A stretch of 64,000 nt of DNA from CAWFQB01 sp965277875 (GTDB taxonomy: Bacteria > Armatimonadota > Chthonomonadetes > Chthonomonadales > Chthonomonadaceae): assembly GCA_965277875.1 (NCBI GenBank), contig CBDIDV010000002.1:5766001-5830000 (forward strand), in the 5' to 3' direction. A program made the position numbers and the translations under genes. This document shows positions 1-7,875 of this stretch, piece by piece. The notes beneath the pieces are model-generated. The model did no database searches. It saw nothing but the letters and a program-made list of their open reading frames with translations, and had not been told where the DNA came from. Each line of letters begins with the position of its first letter. Position 1 is the stretch's first letter.

Positions 1-329
1 TCCGTATCCAGTACAGCTTTGAGGGACGGACGCCTTACTACTTCCCAGACTTCCTCGTCAAATTGACGGACGGCAAGTTAATCATCATCGAAAGCAAGGG
101 CAGCATCCGCGAGCGTGACCGCGCCAAGCAGTCACGCGCCGAACGCTATGCGGCCATTCTAAGCGACGCGACACAGGAAGATTGGAGCTACCTGTTTCTT
201 GTCAACGACAGCAGCATCGGGCGGCGCGACATCGCCTGGTGGCGTCAGCAGGGCCGCGTAGCGTTCCGCGACCTTGTAAAATACATCAGCAACGCCCCGA
301 CAGGCACGGGCGAGTTGTTTCAAGAATGA
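1..329 (+). CDS. Restriction endonuclease-like protein, C-terminal fragment (cut by window edge)
   Basis: The reading frame is open from base 3 and stops with TGA at 327-329, so only the last ~108 residues of a longer gene are present. The fragment contains a PD-(D/E)XK-like core: a segment reading YYFPDFLVKL (Asp in a PDF context), then a strand with IIIESKG (Glu-x-Lys). This arrangement is typical of the C-terminal nuclease domain of type III restriction Res subunits and related DEAD-box nucleases. The helicase part, if there is one, lies upstream of the window. The stop codon overlaps an ATG at 326 in the next gene's frame. The nuclease fold is well supported; the assignment to type III restriction is inference from the motif spacing. 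Confidence 0.6.
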   Translation, partial: RIQYSFEGRTPYYFPDFLVKLTDGKLIIIESKGSIRERDRAKQSRAERYAAILSDATQEDWSYLFLVNDSSIGRRDIAWWRQQGRVAFRDLVKYISNAPTGTGELFQE

Positions 330-340
330 AAGGGGGGTTG

Positions 341-1525
341 ATGCGGCGGCGTCTTCAGGTTGATTTGCAGGCAGGTCTGCGATGCTTTCTGCTGCCGCTC
401 CTTGTGGCGGTAAGCGGCGTTTTCGCGCCGGGGATCGTCAGGGCGCAGTCACGTTCCTACTTCCCCCCTCCCGGCGAGCGATGGGAACGCAAAGCCCCGT
501 CGTCTGTGGGCATGGATGCCGACCGGCTGGCCCGCGCCGTTGCCTTCGCGCGGGCGAACGAGACCGATTTCCCGCGCGACTTTTCCACGCAGGAGAAGAT
601 TTTCGGCAAACCGCTCGGCCCCCTGCCCGTGCGGCGGGGCGGCACGAGCGGCGTGATCCTGCGGCATGGCTACATCGTGGCGGAATGGGGCGACACCCGG
701 CACATTGACCCGACGTACAGCGCGGCCAAAAGTTTCCTGTCTACGCTGCTCGGCCTTGCCATAGACCGGCAGTTGATCGGGGACATCAACGAACCCGTTG
801 GGCAGCGCGTTGGCGATGGCGGCTACGACAGCCCGCACAACATGCCGATAACATGGAAGCACCACGCGCAGCAGGCGAGCGAATGGCAGGGCGAGATGTG
901 GGGCAAGAACAGCGACTTTGTCGGCGTGTCGGAGTTCGGGGAGGGACGGCATTTACCGCGCGCCCTGCAAACCCCCGGCGCGTTCTTCGAGTACAACGAT
1001 GTCCGCATCAACCGTCTGGCCCTCTCCCTGCTGCGGGTCTGGAAACGGCCTCTGACCGATGTGCTGAACACCCAAATCATGCGGCCCATCGGCGCGTCTC
1101 AGACGTGGCGCTGGATTCCCTACCCGAACGCGCTTGCCGATGTCGAGGGGACGCAGATGCCCTCGGTCAGCGGCGGCACGCGCTGGGGCGGCGGGCTGTG
1201 GATTGATGCGCGGGACGAGGCGCGTTTCGGCCTGCTGTTCTTAAGGCAGGGACGCTGGAAGAACAAGCAGCTTGTATCGCAGGCGTGGGTCAAAGACGCG
1301 ACTGCGCCGAGCAAGACAAATCCTGCGTATGGCTATCTGTGGTGGCTCAATACGGATGGCAAGCTGTGGCCGGGTACGCCGGTCTCGTGTTTCGCCGCCG
1401 TGGGTTTTGGCGGCAACACCGTGTGGATAGACCCCGACGATGACCTTGTCGTCGTGTGGCGCTGGCACAAAGGCAATGGCGCGGAACTGTTTCGGCAGGT
1501 AGCGGCGGCGGTCAGCGGTCGTTAG
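341..1525 (+). CDS. Serine hydrolase, beta-lactamase / PBP-like family, secreted
   Basis: The protein of about 394 residues begins with a signal peptide ending near VRAQS, so it should be exported. The class C beta-lactamase / DD-peptidase triad is visible: an SxxK motif in YSAAKSFLSTLLG (nucleophile Ser), a YxN motif in EYNDVRINR, and a C-terminal GFGGN stretch in the place of the KTG/HxG motif. Members of this family act as esterases, peptidases or beta-lactamases, and the substrate cannot be told from sequence. The start at 341 is preferred because a G-rich Shine-Dalgarno (331-337) lies just upstream. An alternative ATG at 326 would overlap the upstream stop codon. No operon partner of known function is evident. 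Confidence 0.75.
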   Translation: MRRRLQVDLQAGLRCFLLPLLVAVSGVFAPGIVRAQSRSYFPPPGERWERKAPSSVGMDADRLARAVAFARANETDFPRDFSTQEKIFGKPLGPLPVRRGGTSGVILRHGYIVAEWGDTRHIDPTYSAAKSFLSTLLGLAIDRQLIGDINEPVGQRVGDGGYDSPHNMPITWKHHAQQASEWQGEMWGKNSDFVGVSEFGEGRHLPRALQTPGAFFEYNDVRINRLALSLLRVWKRPLTDVLNTQIMRPIGASQTWRWIPYPNALADVEGTQMPSVSGGTRWGGGLWIDARDEARFGLLFLRQGRWKNKQLVSQAWVKDATAPSKTNPAYGYLWWLNTDGKLWPGTPVSCFAAVGFGGNTVWIDPDDDLVVVWRWHKGNGAELFRQVAAAVSGR

Positions 1526-1607
1526 CGCGGAAGCGCGCTCAATCCCGGAATGCGCGACAGCAGGGAAAACCACGTCCGCCGTGGCCGCCCACCTCGTTTG
1601 CTTCTCT

Positions 1608-1634
1608 GAATCTGCTATACGAATCTGCTATACT
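1608..1634 (+). promoter_or_regulatory. Tandem 13-bp repeat containing extended -10 box
   Basis: GAATCTGCTATAC occurs twice in direct tandem (1608-1620 and 1621-1633). The second copy forms TGCTATACT (1626-1634), an extended -10 element also seen upstream of three other genes in this window. It lies about 150 bp upstream of the LolA-like gene start at 1781. No good -35 box is visible. Promoter function is inferred. Confidence 0.4.
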
Positions 1635-1780
1635 GAAAAGGCGCATGACGAAGAAGACAAATTACAATGAGCTATAGCGGCGCAAAGCCGGAACGCCAAA
1701 TGTCAGCGTCCGTGAATGAAAAACAAAAGCAGACGGGATCGGTATTCGCCCGCAGCGATGCAGGCAGGGAAACAAGCATC

Positions 1781-2617
1781 ATGGGGCGAGCATTCATGAA
1801 AACAGGAATAGGGTTCATCGGAGCGATTGCGGCTCTCGGCGCAGGCGTTCCATCTTACGCCCAGGACGCCCGCGCCCTGCTGGAAAAAACCCTACAGACC
1901 TACCAGAAACTCGGATCGTACCAGGGCAAAGGTATTGTGGAAGTCAGCGAAGCGGGCGGTGGGCGGCGTCAGACAGTTCTTGCAACCAGTTCGGATATGC
2001 TGTACCGCCGCGCCAATAAACTGTTTCTAAAAATGGAATCGCGCAACAGCAATATGCAGATTTTCAGCGACGGCGGCAGGCTGACCGTTTATAAAGAGAC
2101 CGCGCGAACATTTACGAACGGCCCGTCCGCGCCCACTCTGCCCGCCATGCTGCCCCTGCTGCAAAGCCGCGCCGGGATCGGCGGGATGCTTGATCCCCTC
2201 TACTTCCTGAGCCACGCGAGTTTGCCCGGCGGCCTCGCCAACCTGAAAATGCAGCCCCCGACCAAAGTGAACGGGCATGATGTCGTCGTCGTCACGGGGC
2301 TGTGGCAGGGCCTGCCGCCCGCCGACCTGCCGCGCAATCCCTTTTGCAGCCGGGGCGCGCGCTGGACGCTGTACCTGGACAAAAATAACGCCCTGCTGCA
2401 AAAAGTCGAGGCGCGCGTTCCCGCACAGATGCGTGTGCCGACCAAGCGCGATGGTAAAGTCGTAGCCACCCTGATTCCGGGCGAAGTCATCATGACGAAT
2501 ACCATCGTGGATGCGCGGCCCAACGCGCCGCTCGACGACAAGCTGTTCGTGTTCACGCCGCCCAAAGGCGTGACCGAGCAAAAGAGTATTGAAGATTTGA
2601 TCAAAGGCGGAAAGTGA
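1781..2617 (+). CDS. Secreted LolA-like / DUF2092-type protein
   Basis: The product has about 278 residues. It starts with a cleavable signal peptide (hydrophobic core GFIGAIAALGAG, cleavage near SYAQD). The mature protein reads like the LolA/LppX/DUF2092 half-barrel family: an N-terminal helix (LLEKTLQTYQKLGSY), a strand series describing the effect on a lipid or polymer (YRRANKLFLKM, MQIFSDGGRLTVY), and a C-terminal part with LYLDKNNALLQKVEAR. Such proteins bind lipoproteins or lipids in the periplasm, or serve as sensor domains. The reading frame is open upstream to 1667, but the signal peptide fits a start at 1781, with ATG 1796 an alternative. The exact family is uncertain. Confidence 0.55.
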   Translation: MGRAFMKTGIGFIGAIAALGAGVPSYAQDARALLEKTLQTYQKLGSYQGKGIVEVSEAGGGRRQTVLATSSDMLYRRANKLFLKMESRNSNMQIFSDGGRLTVYKETARTFTNGPSAPTLPAMLPLLQSRAGIGGMLDPLYFLSHASLPGGLANLKMQPPTKVNGHDVVVVTGLWQGLPPADLPRNPFCSRGARWTLYLDKNNALLQKVEARVPAQMRVPTKRDGKVVATLIPGEVIMTNTIVDARPNAPLDDKLFVFTPPKGVTEQKSIEDLIKGGK

Positions 2618-2696
2618 CAAGCGGAGCGTAAATGTCGGGCAGCGGCCTATCCGCCCCCGACTTTGCCGTCCGGCCCTTGAATACGGGGGTGTGGGT

Positions 2697-3701
2697 ATGT
2701 ACGGTATCATCATCGCCGCGATTGTGGCGGCACTTGTTACAAGCGGCGTCACGCCGTTTGTGCGCGTATGGGTGGAAAAGCGGGGCGCGATAGACCAGCC
2801 GGAAGCGCGGCGCGTCAACGAAACGCCCAAGCCCCGCGCGGGCGGCATCGCCATTTTTGCCGGGTTCATCGTCGCCATACTGCTGACCGTAGGTGTGCGG
2901 CACTTCAACACAGGGCAGCACGCGTGGACGATGCAGATCACGGGCGTTCTGCTCGCCGTCACCTTCGTGGCCCTGACCGGCCTGATAGACGATTTCAAAA
3001 ATCTGCCCGCCAAATGGCAGGCGCTCGCCATCGTCGGAGCCTCGCTGATACTGTATGCCTTCGGCGTCCGCATCGAGGGCATCACGAACCCATTCGGGCC
3101 GGGCGGCGACAACGCCCTGCTGCGCTGGCACGAACTGCCGCAGGCGATCTCGCTCGTGCTGACCGTGCTGTGGGTGTTCACCGTGACCAAGACCGTGGAC
3201 GCCATTGACGGCGTGGACGGGCTGGCCGCAGGCGTGTGCGCCATTTCCGCCGCTACGCTGGCCCTGATGGCGACCCTGCTGCGCTCCCACGACGGCCCGA
3301 CCGTGGCCCTCCTCGCCGCAGGACTTACGGGCGCGTGCCTGGGCTTTCTGCGCCACAACTATTTCCCCTCCAAGATCATCATGGGAACCATCGGCGCGTG
3401 GGTGCTGGGGCTTGCGCTCGCGGCCATCTCCATCATGGGCGCGTTCAAATCCGCCGCCGCCGTCTCGGTTGTCGTTCCGATTTTGGTGCTGGGCGTACCG
3501 ATCTTCGATTACACGCACGTTCTGACGCGCCGGTTTCTGGACGGCGCGAAACTGACGGGCGCGGATCAGCGGCATCTGCATCACCGCCTGCTCAAGCGGG
3601 GCTGGAACCAGAAGCAGGTGGCCTGGTTTATTTACAGCATTACCGCCGCGCTGTGTCTCGCGGCCCTCGGCCTGTTCCATGCGGGGCGTAGTGGGCGTTG
3701 A
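2697..3701 (+). CDS. MraY/WecA-family glycosyl-1-phosphate transferase
   Basis: This 334-residue polytopic membrane protein belongs to the family that transfers a sugar-1-phosphate from a UDP-sugar to undecaprenyl phosphate, the first membrane step of peptidoglycan, teichoic acid or O-antigen synthesis. The family motifs are present in order: an N-terminal PKPRAGG, LIDDFKNLPAKWQ (the Asp-Asp pair), DAIDGVDGLAAG (the NxxD region) and a C-terminal HLHHRLLKRG. It resembles WecA/TagO more than MraY. One key site departs from the family: the usual MGD(S/T)GS loop reads MGTIGA here, so the conserved Asp is Thr. The start at ATG 2697 follows a GGGGG ribosome-binding site with 7-nt spacing; GTG 2691 is an alternative. 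A wecB gene lies about 9 kb downstream. Confidence 0.85.
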   Translation: MYGIIIAAIVAALVTSGVTPFVRVWVEKRGAIDQPEARRVNETPKPRAGGIAIFAGFIVAILLTVGVRHFNTGQHAWTMQITGVLLAVTFVALTGLIDDFKNLPAKWQALAIVGASLILYAFGVRIEGITNPFGPGGDNALLRWHELPQAISLVLTVLWVFTVTKTVDAIDGVDGLAAGVCAISAATLALMATLLRSHDGPTVALLAAGLTGACLGFLRHNYFPSKIIMGTIGAWVLGLALAAISIMGAFKSAAAVSVVVPILVLGVPIFDYTHVLTRRFLDGAKLTGADQRHLHHRLLKRGWNQKQVAWFIYSITAALCLAALGLFHAGRSGR

Positions 3702-3708
3702 TTTGCGT

Positions 3709-3850
3709 CTTGAACTCGGATTACGCGGATTTGTGGGACGAACAGGATTGAACTATATTGGGTTGTGATTCATCGGAGTAGAAGGAAAAATCAGAAGCGA
3801 CGCCGCATTTAATCTTGTTAATCCTCTAATCCGCGTAATCCGAGTTCAAG
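3709..3850. repeat. Intergenic palindromic repeat (22-bp perfect arms)
   Basis: The arm at 3709-3730 (CTTGAACTCGGATTACGCGG plus AT) is the exact reverse complement of 3829-3850, with about 98 bp between them. The inner flanks also match loosely in inverted orientation. The core, GGATTACGCGGAT, resembles the ATTACGCAGATT repeats at 33.0-33.2 kb. This looks like a dispersed repetitive extragenic element rather than a simple terminator. Confidence 0.6.
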
Positions 3851-3871
3851 ATAAGAAAGAAGGAACTTGCT

Positions 3872-4462
3872 ATGTCGAGAATGTTTGCGGTTGTGAGCGT
3901 GGTTCTGGCTGGAGCCGTGCTGAGTATGGGACTGATGGGATGCGGCGGCGGCTCAAGCAGTTCTTCTGTCGTGTCGGGGTACAACCCGGATGGCCGCGCC
4001 CTGCCCGGCCAGACCAACCTTTCCACGCTCAAGATCGCCATTGCCACAGACAAAACGACCTACAAGACAGGCGACTCTATCCAGATGACGATCTCGGTCA
4101 CGAACACGTCCGCAAGTACAAGCGCGATCTCGTTCCCGACCACGTCGCAAACGAACTGGTGGGGCTACATCATCGCGCAAAACGGCAAGATCGTCACGTA
4201 TGAGTATTCGTCCACGCACAATCTGACGTTTACGGACGCCGTGGGCTTCGACACTTACGGCGCGGGCGAGACCCACACGTTTCCCTACGCCTTTCCGTTT
4301 ACCCCCTCGCCCAACAGTCCGGCGAAAGTGACCGTCCTGCCGCCGGGAACGTATCAGGTATACGCCCGCGCCCCCGATCTAATATATGACAATGGCAATG
4401 CCGTTCGCACAAGCGTTCCCACGCCCGCTTCCGACCCCGTCACCATCACCGTTACGCAGTAG
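3872..4462 (+). CDS. Lipoprotein with BsuPI-like domain
   Basis: The 196-residue protein has a lipoprotein signal peptide with lipobox LMGC (Cys near residue 24), followed by a Gly/Ser-rich tether, so it should be lipid-anchored. The rest matches the BsuPI (intracellular proteinase inhibitor-related) immunoglobulin-like fold: KIAIATDKTTYKTGDSIQM, then VTNTSAS, GETHTFPYAFPF and a closing LPPGTYQVYARA. In this family the domain is usually part of extracytoplasmic proteins of unknown binding role. An AAGAAGGAAC ribosome-binding site precedes the ATG. The gene stands alone between a palindromic repeat and a terminator. Confidence 0.7.
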   Translation: MSRMFAVVSVVLAGAVLSMGLMGCGGGSSSSSVVSGYNPDGRALPGQTNLSTLKIAIATDKTTYKTGDSIQMTISVTNTSASTSAISFPTTSQTNWWGYIIAQNGKIVTYEYSSTHNLTFTDAVGFDTYGAGETHTFPYAFPFTPSPNSPAKVTVLPPGTYQVYARAPDLIYDNGNAVRTSVPTPASDPVTITVTQ

Positions 4463-4477
4463 ATTTTGACGGGTCTA

Positions 4478-4556
4478 TCTATTGCTTCTTGCTGGAAGCG
4501 ATAGAGAAGCAATAGAGATACGCAATGTGCCGCCGAACCTGCAGGTTCGGCGGCAC
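4478..4556. terminator. Paired hairpins between convergent genes, likely bidirectional terminator
   Basis: Two stem-loops lie between the converging genes. The first has 12-bp perfect arms, TCTATTGCTTCT at 4478-4489 and its complement at 4505-4516. The second is a perfect 30-bp palindrome at 4527-4556 centred on CTGCAG, followed on the plus strand by GATCTGTTTT. The position suggests termination in both directions. Confidence 0.65.
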
Positions 4557-4593
4557 GATCTGTTTTGTGACATGTTGTTCTTGAACAGACGCG

Positions 4594-5487
4594 CTAAACG
4601 CCTGCCAGGATTTTGTCAACGCGGGCGCTGATGTCGCGCAGATACGCCTCGTCGCCGCCACCCAATTCCGTTGTCATGTAGCCCGTATAGTTGATCTCGC
4701 GAAAGGCGCGGCGCACTTCGGGCCAGTTGATGCTGCCCTCGCGCAGGTTCGTGAAATGTCCGTTGACGCCGCCGAAAAGCCCCGGCCCGCCCTTAAAATC
4801 TTTCAGATGCACCTTGCGAATGCGTTTGCCGAGCGTGCGTATCCAGTCTTCGGGCCATGCGAACAGGGCCACGTTTCCCACATCGAAATAGGCCTGCACA
4901 CGCGGGCTGTGAAACGAATCTACAAAAGCCGCAAACTCCAGCGGACTAAGCAAAAAGTTGTTCCAGACCTCTTCCAGGCAGATCGTGATGCTGCACATCT
5001 CCGCGACCGGTATCAGGCGCTGTATGGCGCTGTGCGAGCGTTTATAGGCGTCTGCATAGCGCGTTGTCGCGTTGACGACGGCGGGAACCAGGAGGATCGT
5101 CTCGGCCCCGTAATGTTCCGCGCAGTGAATGGCGGCTTCGGCATTTTTCAGGCTTTGTTTCGCGGCGTCAGGATCGGGGGCGGAAAGCGGCGGGTCCCAC
5201 CCGCCATAGATCACCGAATGGATGTGGATGCCCGCTTTGTCCGCAGCCATCCGCATCTTATCCGCCGTCGCCAGATCGGTCGGGTCGCATTCCACGCCCG
5301 CAAAGCCCACGTCCCGCGCCAGCTTGAAGCGCGATTCGATGTCCATACTGCCTGGCAGCATCCCGAACAGGCACGCTTTCTTTGGCCCCGCCGCGTCCTG
5401 CTGCGCGTTTGCCGCCACACTGCTCAGGCCCAGCGCCGCGCCCGACGTCTGCGCCAGAAACCGGCGGCGGCTGATGTGCTGTGTCAT
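4594..5487 (-). CDS. Tat-exported sugar phosphate isomerase/epimerase (TIM barrel)
   Basis: The 297-residue protein opens with a twin-arginine signal (SRRRFLAQTSGAALG), so it is probably exported folded. The body is an AP-endonuclease-2-like TIM barrel: SRFKLARDVGFAGVECDP near the N-terminus, YGAETILLVP, a metal-binding Glu in ICLEEVWN, QAYFDVGN with Asp, KVHLKDF with His/Asp, and TTELGGGD with Glu. These are the usual divalent-metal ligands of hydroxypyruvate isomerase / xylose isomerase-like enzymes. The substrate is unknown. It is the third gene of a same-strand set with the Gfo/Idh/MocA and SUMF1-like genes, which suggests joint action on an exported or periplasmic sugar. Confidence 0.8.
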   Translation of the reverse strand: MTQHISRRRFLAQTSGAALGLSSVAANAQQDAAGPKKACLFGMLPGSMDIESRFKLARDVGFAGVECDPTDLATADKMRMAADKAGIHIHSVIYGGWDPPLSAPDPDAAKQSLKNAEAAIHCAEHYGAETILLVPAVVNATTRYADAYKRSHSAIQRLIPVAEMCSITICLEEVWNNFLLSPLEFAAFVDSFHSPRVQAYFDVGNVALFAWPEDWIRTLGKRIRKVHLKDFKGGPGLFGGVNGHFTNLREGSINWPEVRRAFREINYTGYMTTELGGGDEAYLRDISARVDKILAGV

Positions 5488-5496
5488 TGAAATGCC

Positions 5497-5538
5497 TTTC
5501 GACTTGTCTATTTCGACTTGTCTATTTCGACTTGTCTA
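5497..5538. repeat. Three tandem copies of a 14-bp unit
   Basis: TTTCGACTTGTCTA is repeated three times without change (5497-5510, 5511-5524, 5525-5538). The repeats fill the gap between the stop of the Gfo/Idh/MocA gene and the start of the isomerase gene, where the isomerase ribosome-binding region would begin. They may be a simple slippage product or may affect translation of the downstream gene. Confidence 0.85.
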
Positions 5539-5553
5539 TTTACACAAGCTTGC

Positions 5554-6858
5554 CTAAACGAACTTGGTCTTGCCGGGGACCGCCAGGGGCGCGATGGCGA
5601 GCGGGGCCTTCCAGTCCAGATGCTCCGGGAACAGGTTCTCCTTCGATGTCAGCATCTGCTCCCACGTGATGCTGTCGCCCGTGTACGCGGCTGTCCGTCC
5701 CATCAGGCCCGCCAGCGTACTGCGCGCCATGCGCTCCGCGTCGTTGATGACTTTGCCCTGACGGATCGCGGCGTACATTTCCTTATGTTCGATGTCGTAC
5801 ATGCTGGGCTTGGGGCCTTCGTACTTCCATTTAGCCGCCCCTTCCATTTCGGTGTCGGCGAAGTGGACGGTTCCCATTCCCGCCGCGCCGATCACATAAT
5901 CTGTGTTGTCATTAAACGAGCAGTCGGGGATTTGCCGCTGCGCCATCGTCGCCCGCGTGCCGTCCGCAAACTCATAGAAGACATCTATATGGTCGAAGAT
6001 GTTGCCCTCGTTGTTGGGTATATCGCGCCCGCCCGTAGCGACACAGCGGACGGGGGGAACGTCATTCTTCGCCCATAGTATTTTGTCTACGCTATGGCAG
6101 GCTTGCTCGACCAGCCCGTCGCCCGACAGCCACACGAAGTTGTACCAGTTGCGAATTTGCCACTCGGTATCGCTCATACCGGCGGGACGCTCCGGGGCGG
6201 GGGGCATCGGCTTCACGGGGCCGGTAAGATACGTGGCGTGGACATGCCGAACCGGGCCGATAGCCCCTTCCTGCAAGCGTTTGTAAAATGCGCGGTGCGG
6301 AAGGCTGTAACGATAACAAAAGCCGGAAACAAAGCATTTGCCGTTGGGCTGCGCGGCCTTGACCGCCTCCAGCGCAGCCCGCACGCCTGCCGCGTCCGTA
6401 CCCATCGGCTTTTCCGCAAAAATATGCTTGCCCGCCGCACAGGCCGCCTTGATGTGCTGGGGGCGGAAGCCGGGAGGAGCGGTGAGCAGGACGACATCCA
6501 CGCCGCTGTTGATCACCTTGAGATAGGCGTCCAGTCCGACGAACCGCATGTCGGGTTTCACATCCACGCGCGCCCCAAGTCCCTCCTGCGCCTTGAGCGT
6601 TTTGAGGCTGCCGTCCAACTGCGTTTGAAACACGTCGCCCATCGCGGTCAGGACAACGCCGGGGTCTGCCGCAAGCGCGTTCGCGGCGGCTCCCGTGCCG
6701 CGTCCCCCGCAGCCGATCAGGCCGACCCGGATGCGCTCCGACCCCTGCGCGAAAGCGTAATTGCCGCCGGCGAGCAGAACCGCCCCGGCTGCCGTAGTCG
6801 TTTGAAGGAACTCGCGCCGCGAAGCGGACGCATTCTGCAAATTTTTCGTTTCGGTCAT
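5554..6858 (-). CDS. Tat-exported Gfo/Idh/MocA family oxidoreductase
   Basis: The product has 434 residues. The start chosen (ATG at 6858) follows a GAGGAG ribosome-binding site and puts a twin-arginine signal (SRREFLQTTTAAGAVLLAGG) at the N-terminus; the frame is open further upstream but without such signals. The Rossmann fold is seen in RVGLIGCGGRGTG, followed by VDVVLLTAPPGF and AGKHIFAEKPMG, the EKP motif of the family. Such enzymes oxidise or reduce sugars with tightly bound NAD(P). Tat-exported members are common in Armatimonadota and Planctomycetota and usually sit with TIM-barrel isomerases, as here. The exact sugar is unknown. Confidence 0.9.
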   Translation of the reverse strand: MTETKNLQNASASRREFLQTTTAAGAVLLAGGNYAFAQGSERIRVGLIGCGGRGTGAAANALAADPGVVLTAMGDVFQTQLDGSLKTLKAQEGLGARVDVKPDMRFVGLDAYLKVINSGVDVVLLTAPPGFRPQHIKAACAAGKHIFAEKPMGTDAAGVRAALEAVKAAQPNGKCFVSGFCYRYSLPHRAFYKRLQEGAIGPVRHVHATYLTGPVKPMPPAPERPAGMSDTEWQIRNWYNFVWLSGDGLVEQACHSVDKILWAKNDVPPVRCVATGGRDIPNNEGNIFDHIDVFYEFADGTRATMAQRQIPDCSFNDNTDYVIGAAGMGTVHFADTEMEGAAKWKYEGPKPSMYDIEHKEMYAAIRQGKVINDAERMARSTLAGLMGRTAAYTGDSITWEQMLTSKENLFPEHLDWKAPLAIAPLAVPGKTKFV

Positions 6859-6908
6859 AACACTCTCCTCAACATAACAGCACGGGTATAAATCTGAATA
6901 GATCGGAT

Positions 6909-7847
6909 TCAAGGCTCGCAGACGATGCGAAAACCGACAAAATTGCCATCGGCCAGCCACCAGCGACTTTTGGGAAGCTGCGGATCCGTGGCCTGCCATT
7001 CCGGGGAGAAGCGGCGGCGCGTTGTGGGCAGCAGTCCCTCAAGCGTGTCCTTGAAGATTCCTCCGCACAGGACAGGCTTGCCCTCGCCATCCGTCGCCCA
7101 TTCCCCCGCATTGCCCTGCATGTCGTACAACTTCCAGGCATTGGGTTGCTTTTTCGCGACGGGGTGCGTTTTGCCGTCGCTGTTGGCGGCAAACCATGCC
7201 GCTTTTTCGGCCTGCGCGGGCGGCATCGGCTGCGTCGCCGGTGAGCCGGCGCGGCAGGCATATTCCCATTCGGTCTGGGTGGGCAGGCGGTACTTTTTGC
7301 CGGTCTGGGCCGAGAGCCAGCGGCAGAACATCGTCACGGAAAGGAAGCTGACGTTGATGACGGGGTAGCCGTGGTGGCCCCAGCCCAGATCCGGCAGGAT
7401 ATAGGATTTGCTGGGACGCGCAATAGCGTCCGGGGGATATTCGGTCTGGTCATACGCCACTGCGGGCTTGCCGCCGGCAAGGAACGCATCGAAAGCCTCC
7501 CAGGTGGTTTCGGTGTTCGCGATCCAGAACGGCTTGACGCGCACACTCTTTGCGCCCGATCCCATTGCTATTGCGAGTGTACCGGCGGGAACGGCGACCA
7601 TTTCGATGTTCACCACCGACGCGGGCAGAGTCTGAGAATAGGATTTCATCTCCTGCGTTTTGGAAGGCGGCGCGGCGCTCGCATTCGATGGCATGGCGGC
7701 GTTTCCCTGCCTGCCTGCCGGGGCAGCTTGGGGCGACAGGAGACTGGCGGCGCATCCGGCGCGTGTTTGGAGCGTGGCAGGTATAATACACGCGAGCGGC
7801 CAGGCTGCCAGCAGCACAATACGCGCGGTACGCGGTCGGGGCGGCAT
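6909..7847 (-). CDS. SUMF1/FGE-sulfatase-domain secreted protein
   Basis: About 312 residues with an N-terminal signal peptide (basic PPRPRTAR followed by IVLLAAWPLACII). The formylglycine-generating-enzyme fold is clear: MVAVPAGTLAIAMGS, VKPFWIANTETTWEAFDAFL, PVINVSFLSVTMFCRWLS, YRLPTQTEWEYACRAG, LYDMQGNAGEWATD and the closing FVGFRIV. The usual RGGSF-like segment reads LCGGIF, and I see no paired active-site cysteines near the C-terminus. It is therefore probably not a true sulfatase-modifying enzyme; many such proteins are structural or have other roles. ATG 7847 has a GGCGGGG upstream; ATG 7889 is an alternative with GGAAAG, but it would overlap the divergent gene. It heads the minus-strand cluster ending at 4594. 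Confidence 0.75.
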   Translation of the reverse strand: MPPRPRTARIVLLAAWPLACIIPATLQTRAGCAASLLSPQAAPAGRQGNAAMPSNASAAPPSKTQEMKSYSQTLPASVVNIEMVAVPAGTLAIAMGSGAKSVRVKPFWIANTETTWEAFDAFLAGGKPAVAYDQTEYPPDAIARPSKSYILPDLGWGHHGYPVINVSFLSVTMFCRWLSAQTGKKYRLPTQTEWEYACRAGSPATQPMPPAQAEKAAWFAANSDGKTHPVAKKQPNAWKLYDMQGNAGEWATDGEGKPVLCGGIFKDTLEGLLPTTRRRFSPEWQATDPQLPKSRWWLADGNFVGFRIVCEP

Positions 7848-7875
7848 CGTTTTCCCCGCCGCCGAGGTGAACACA

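Noticed and set aside
2027..3680. Long minus-strand frames opposite the LolA-like and WecA-like genes
   Set aside because: Both overlap genes with clear motifs or signal peptides and show no protein family features.
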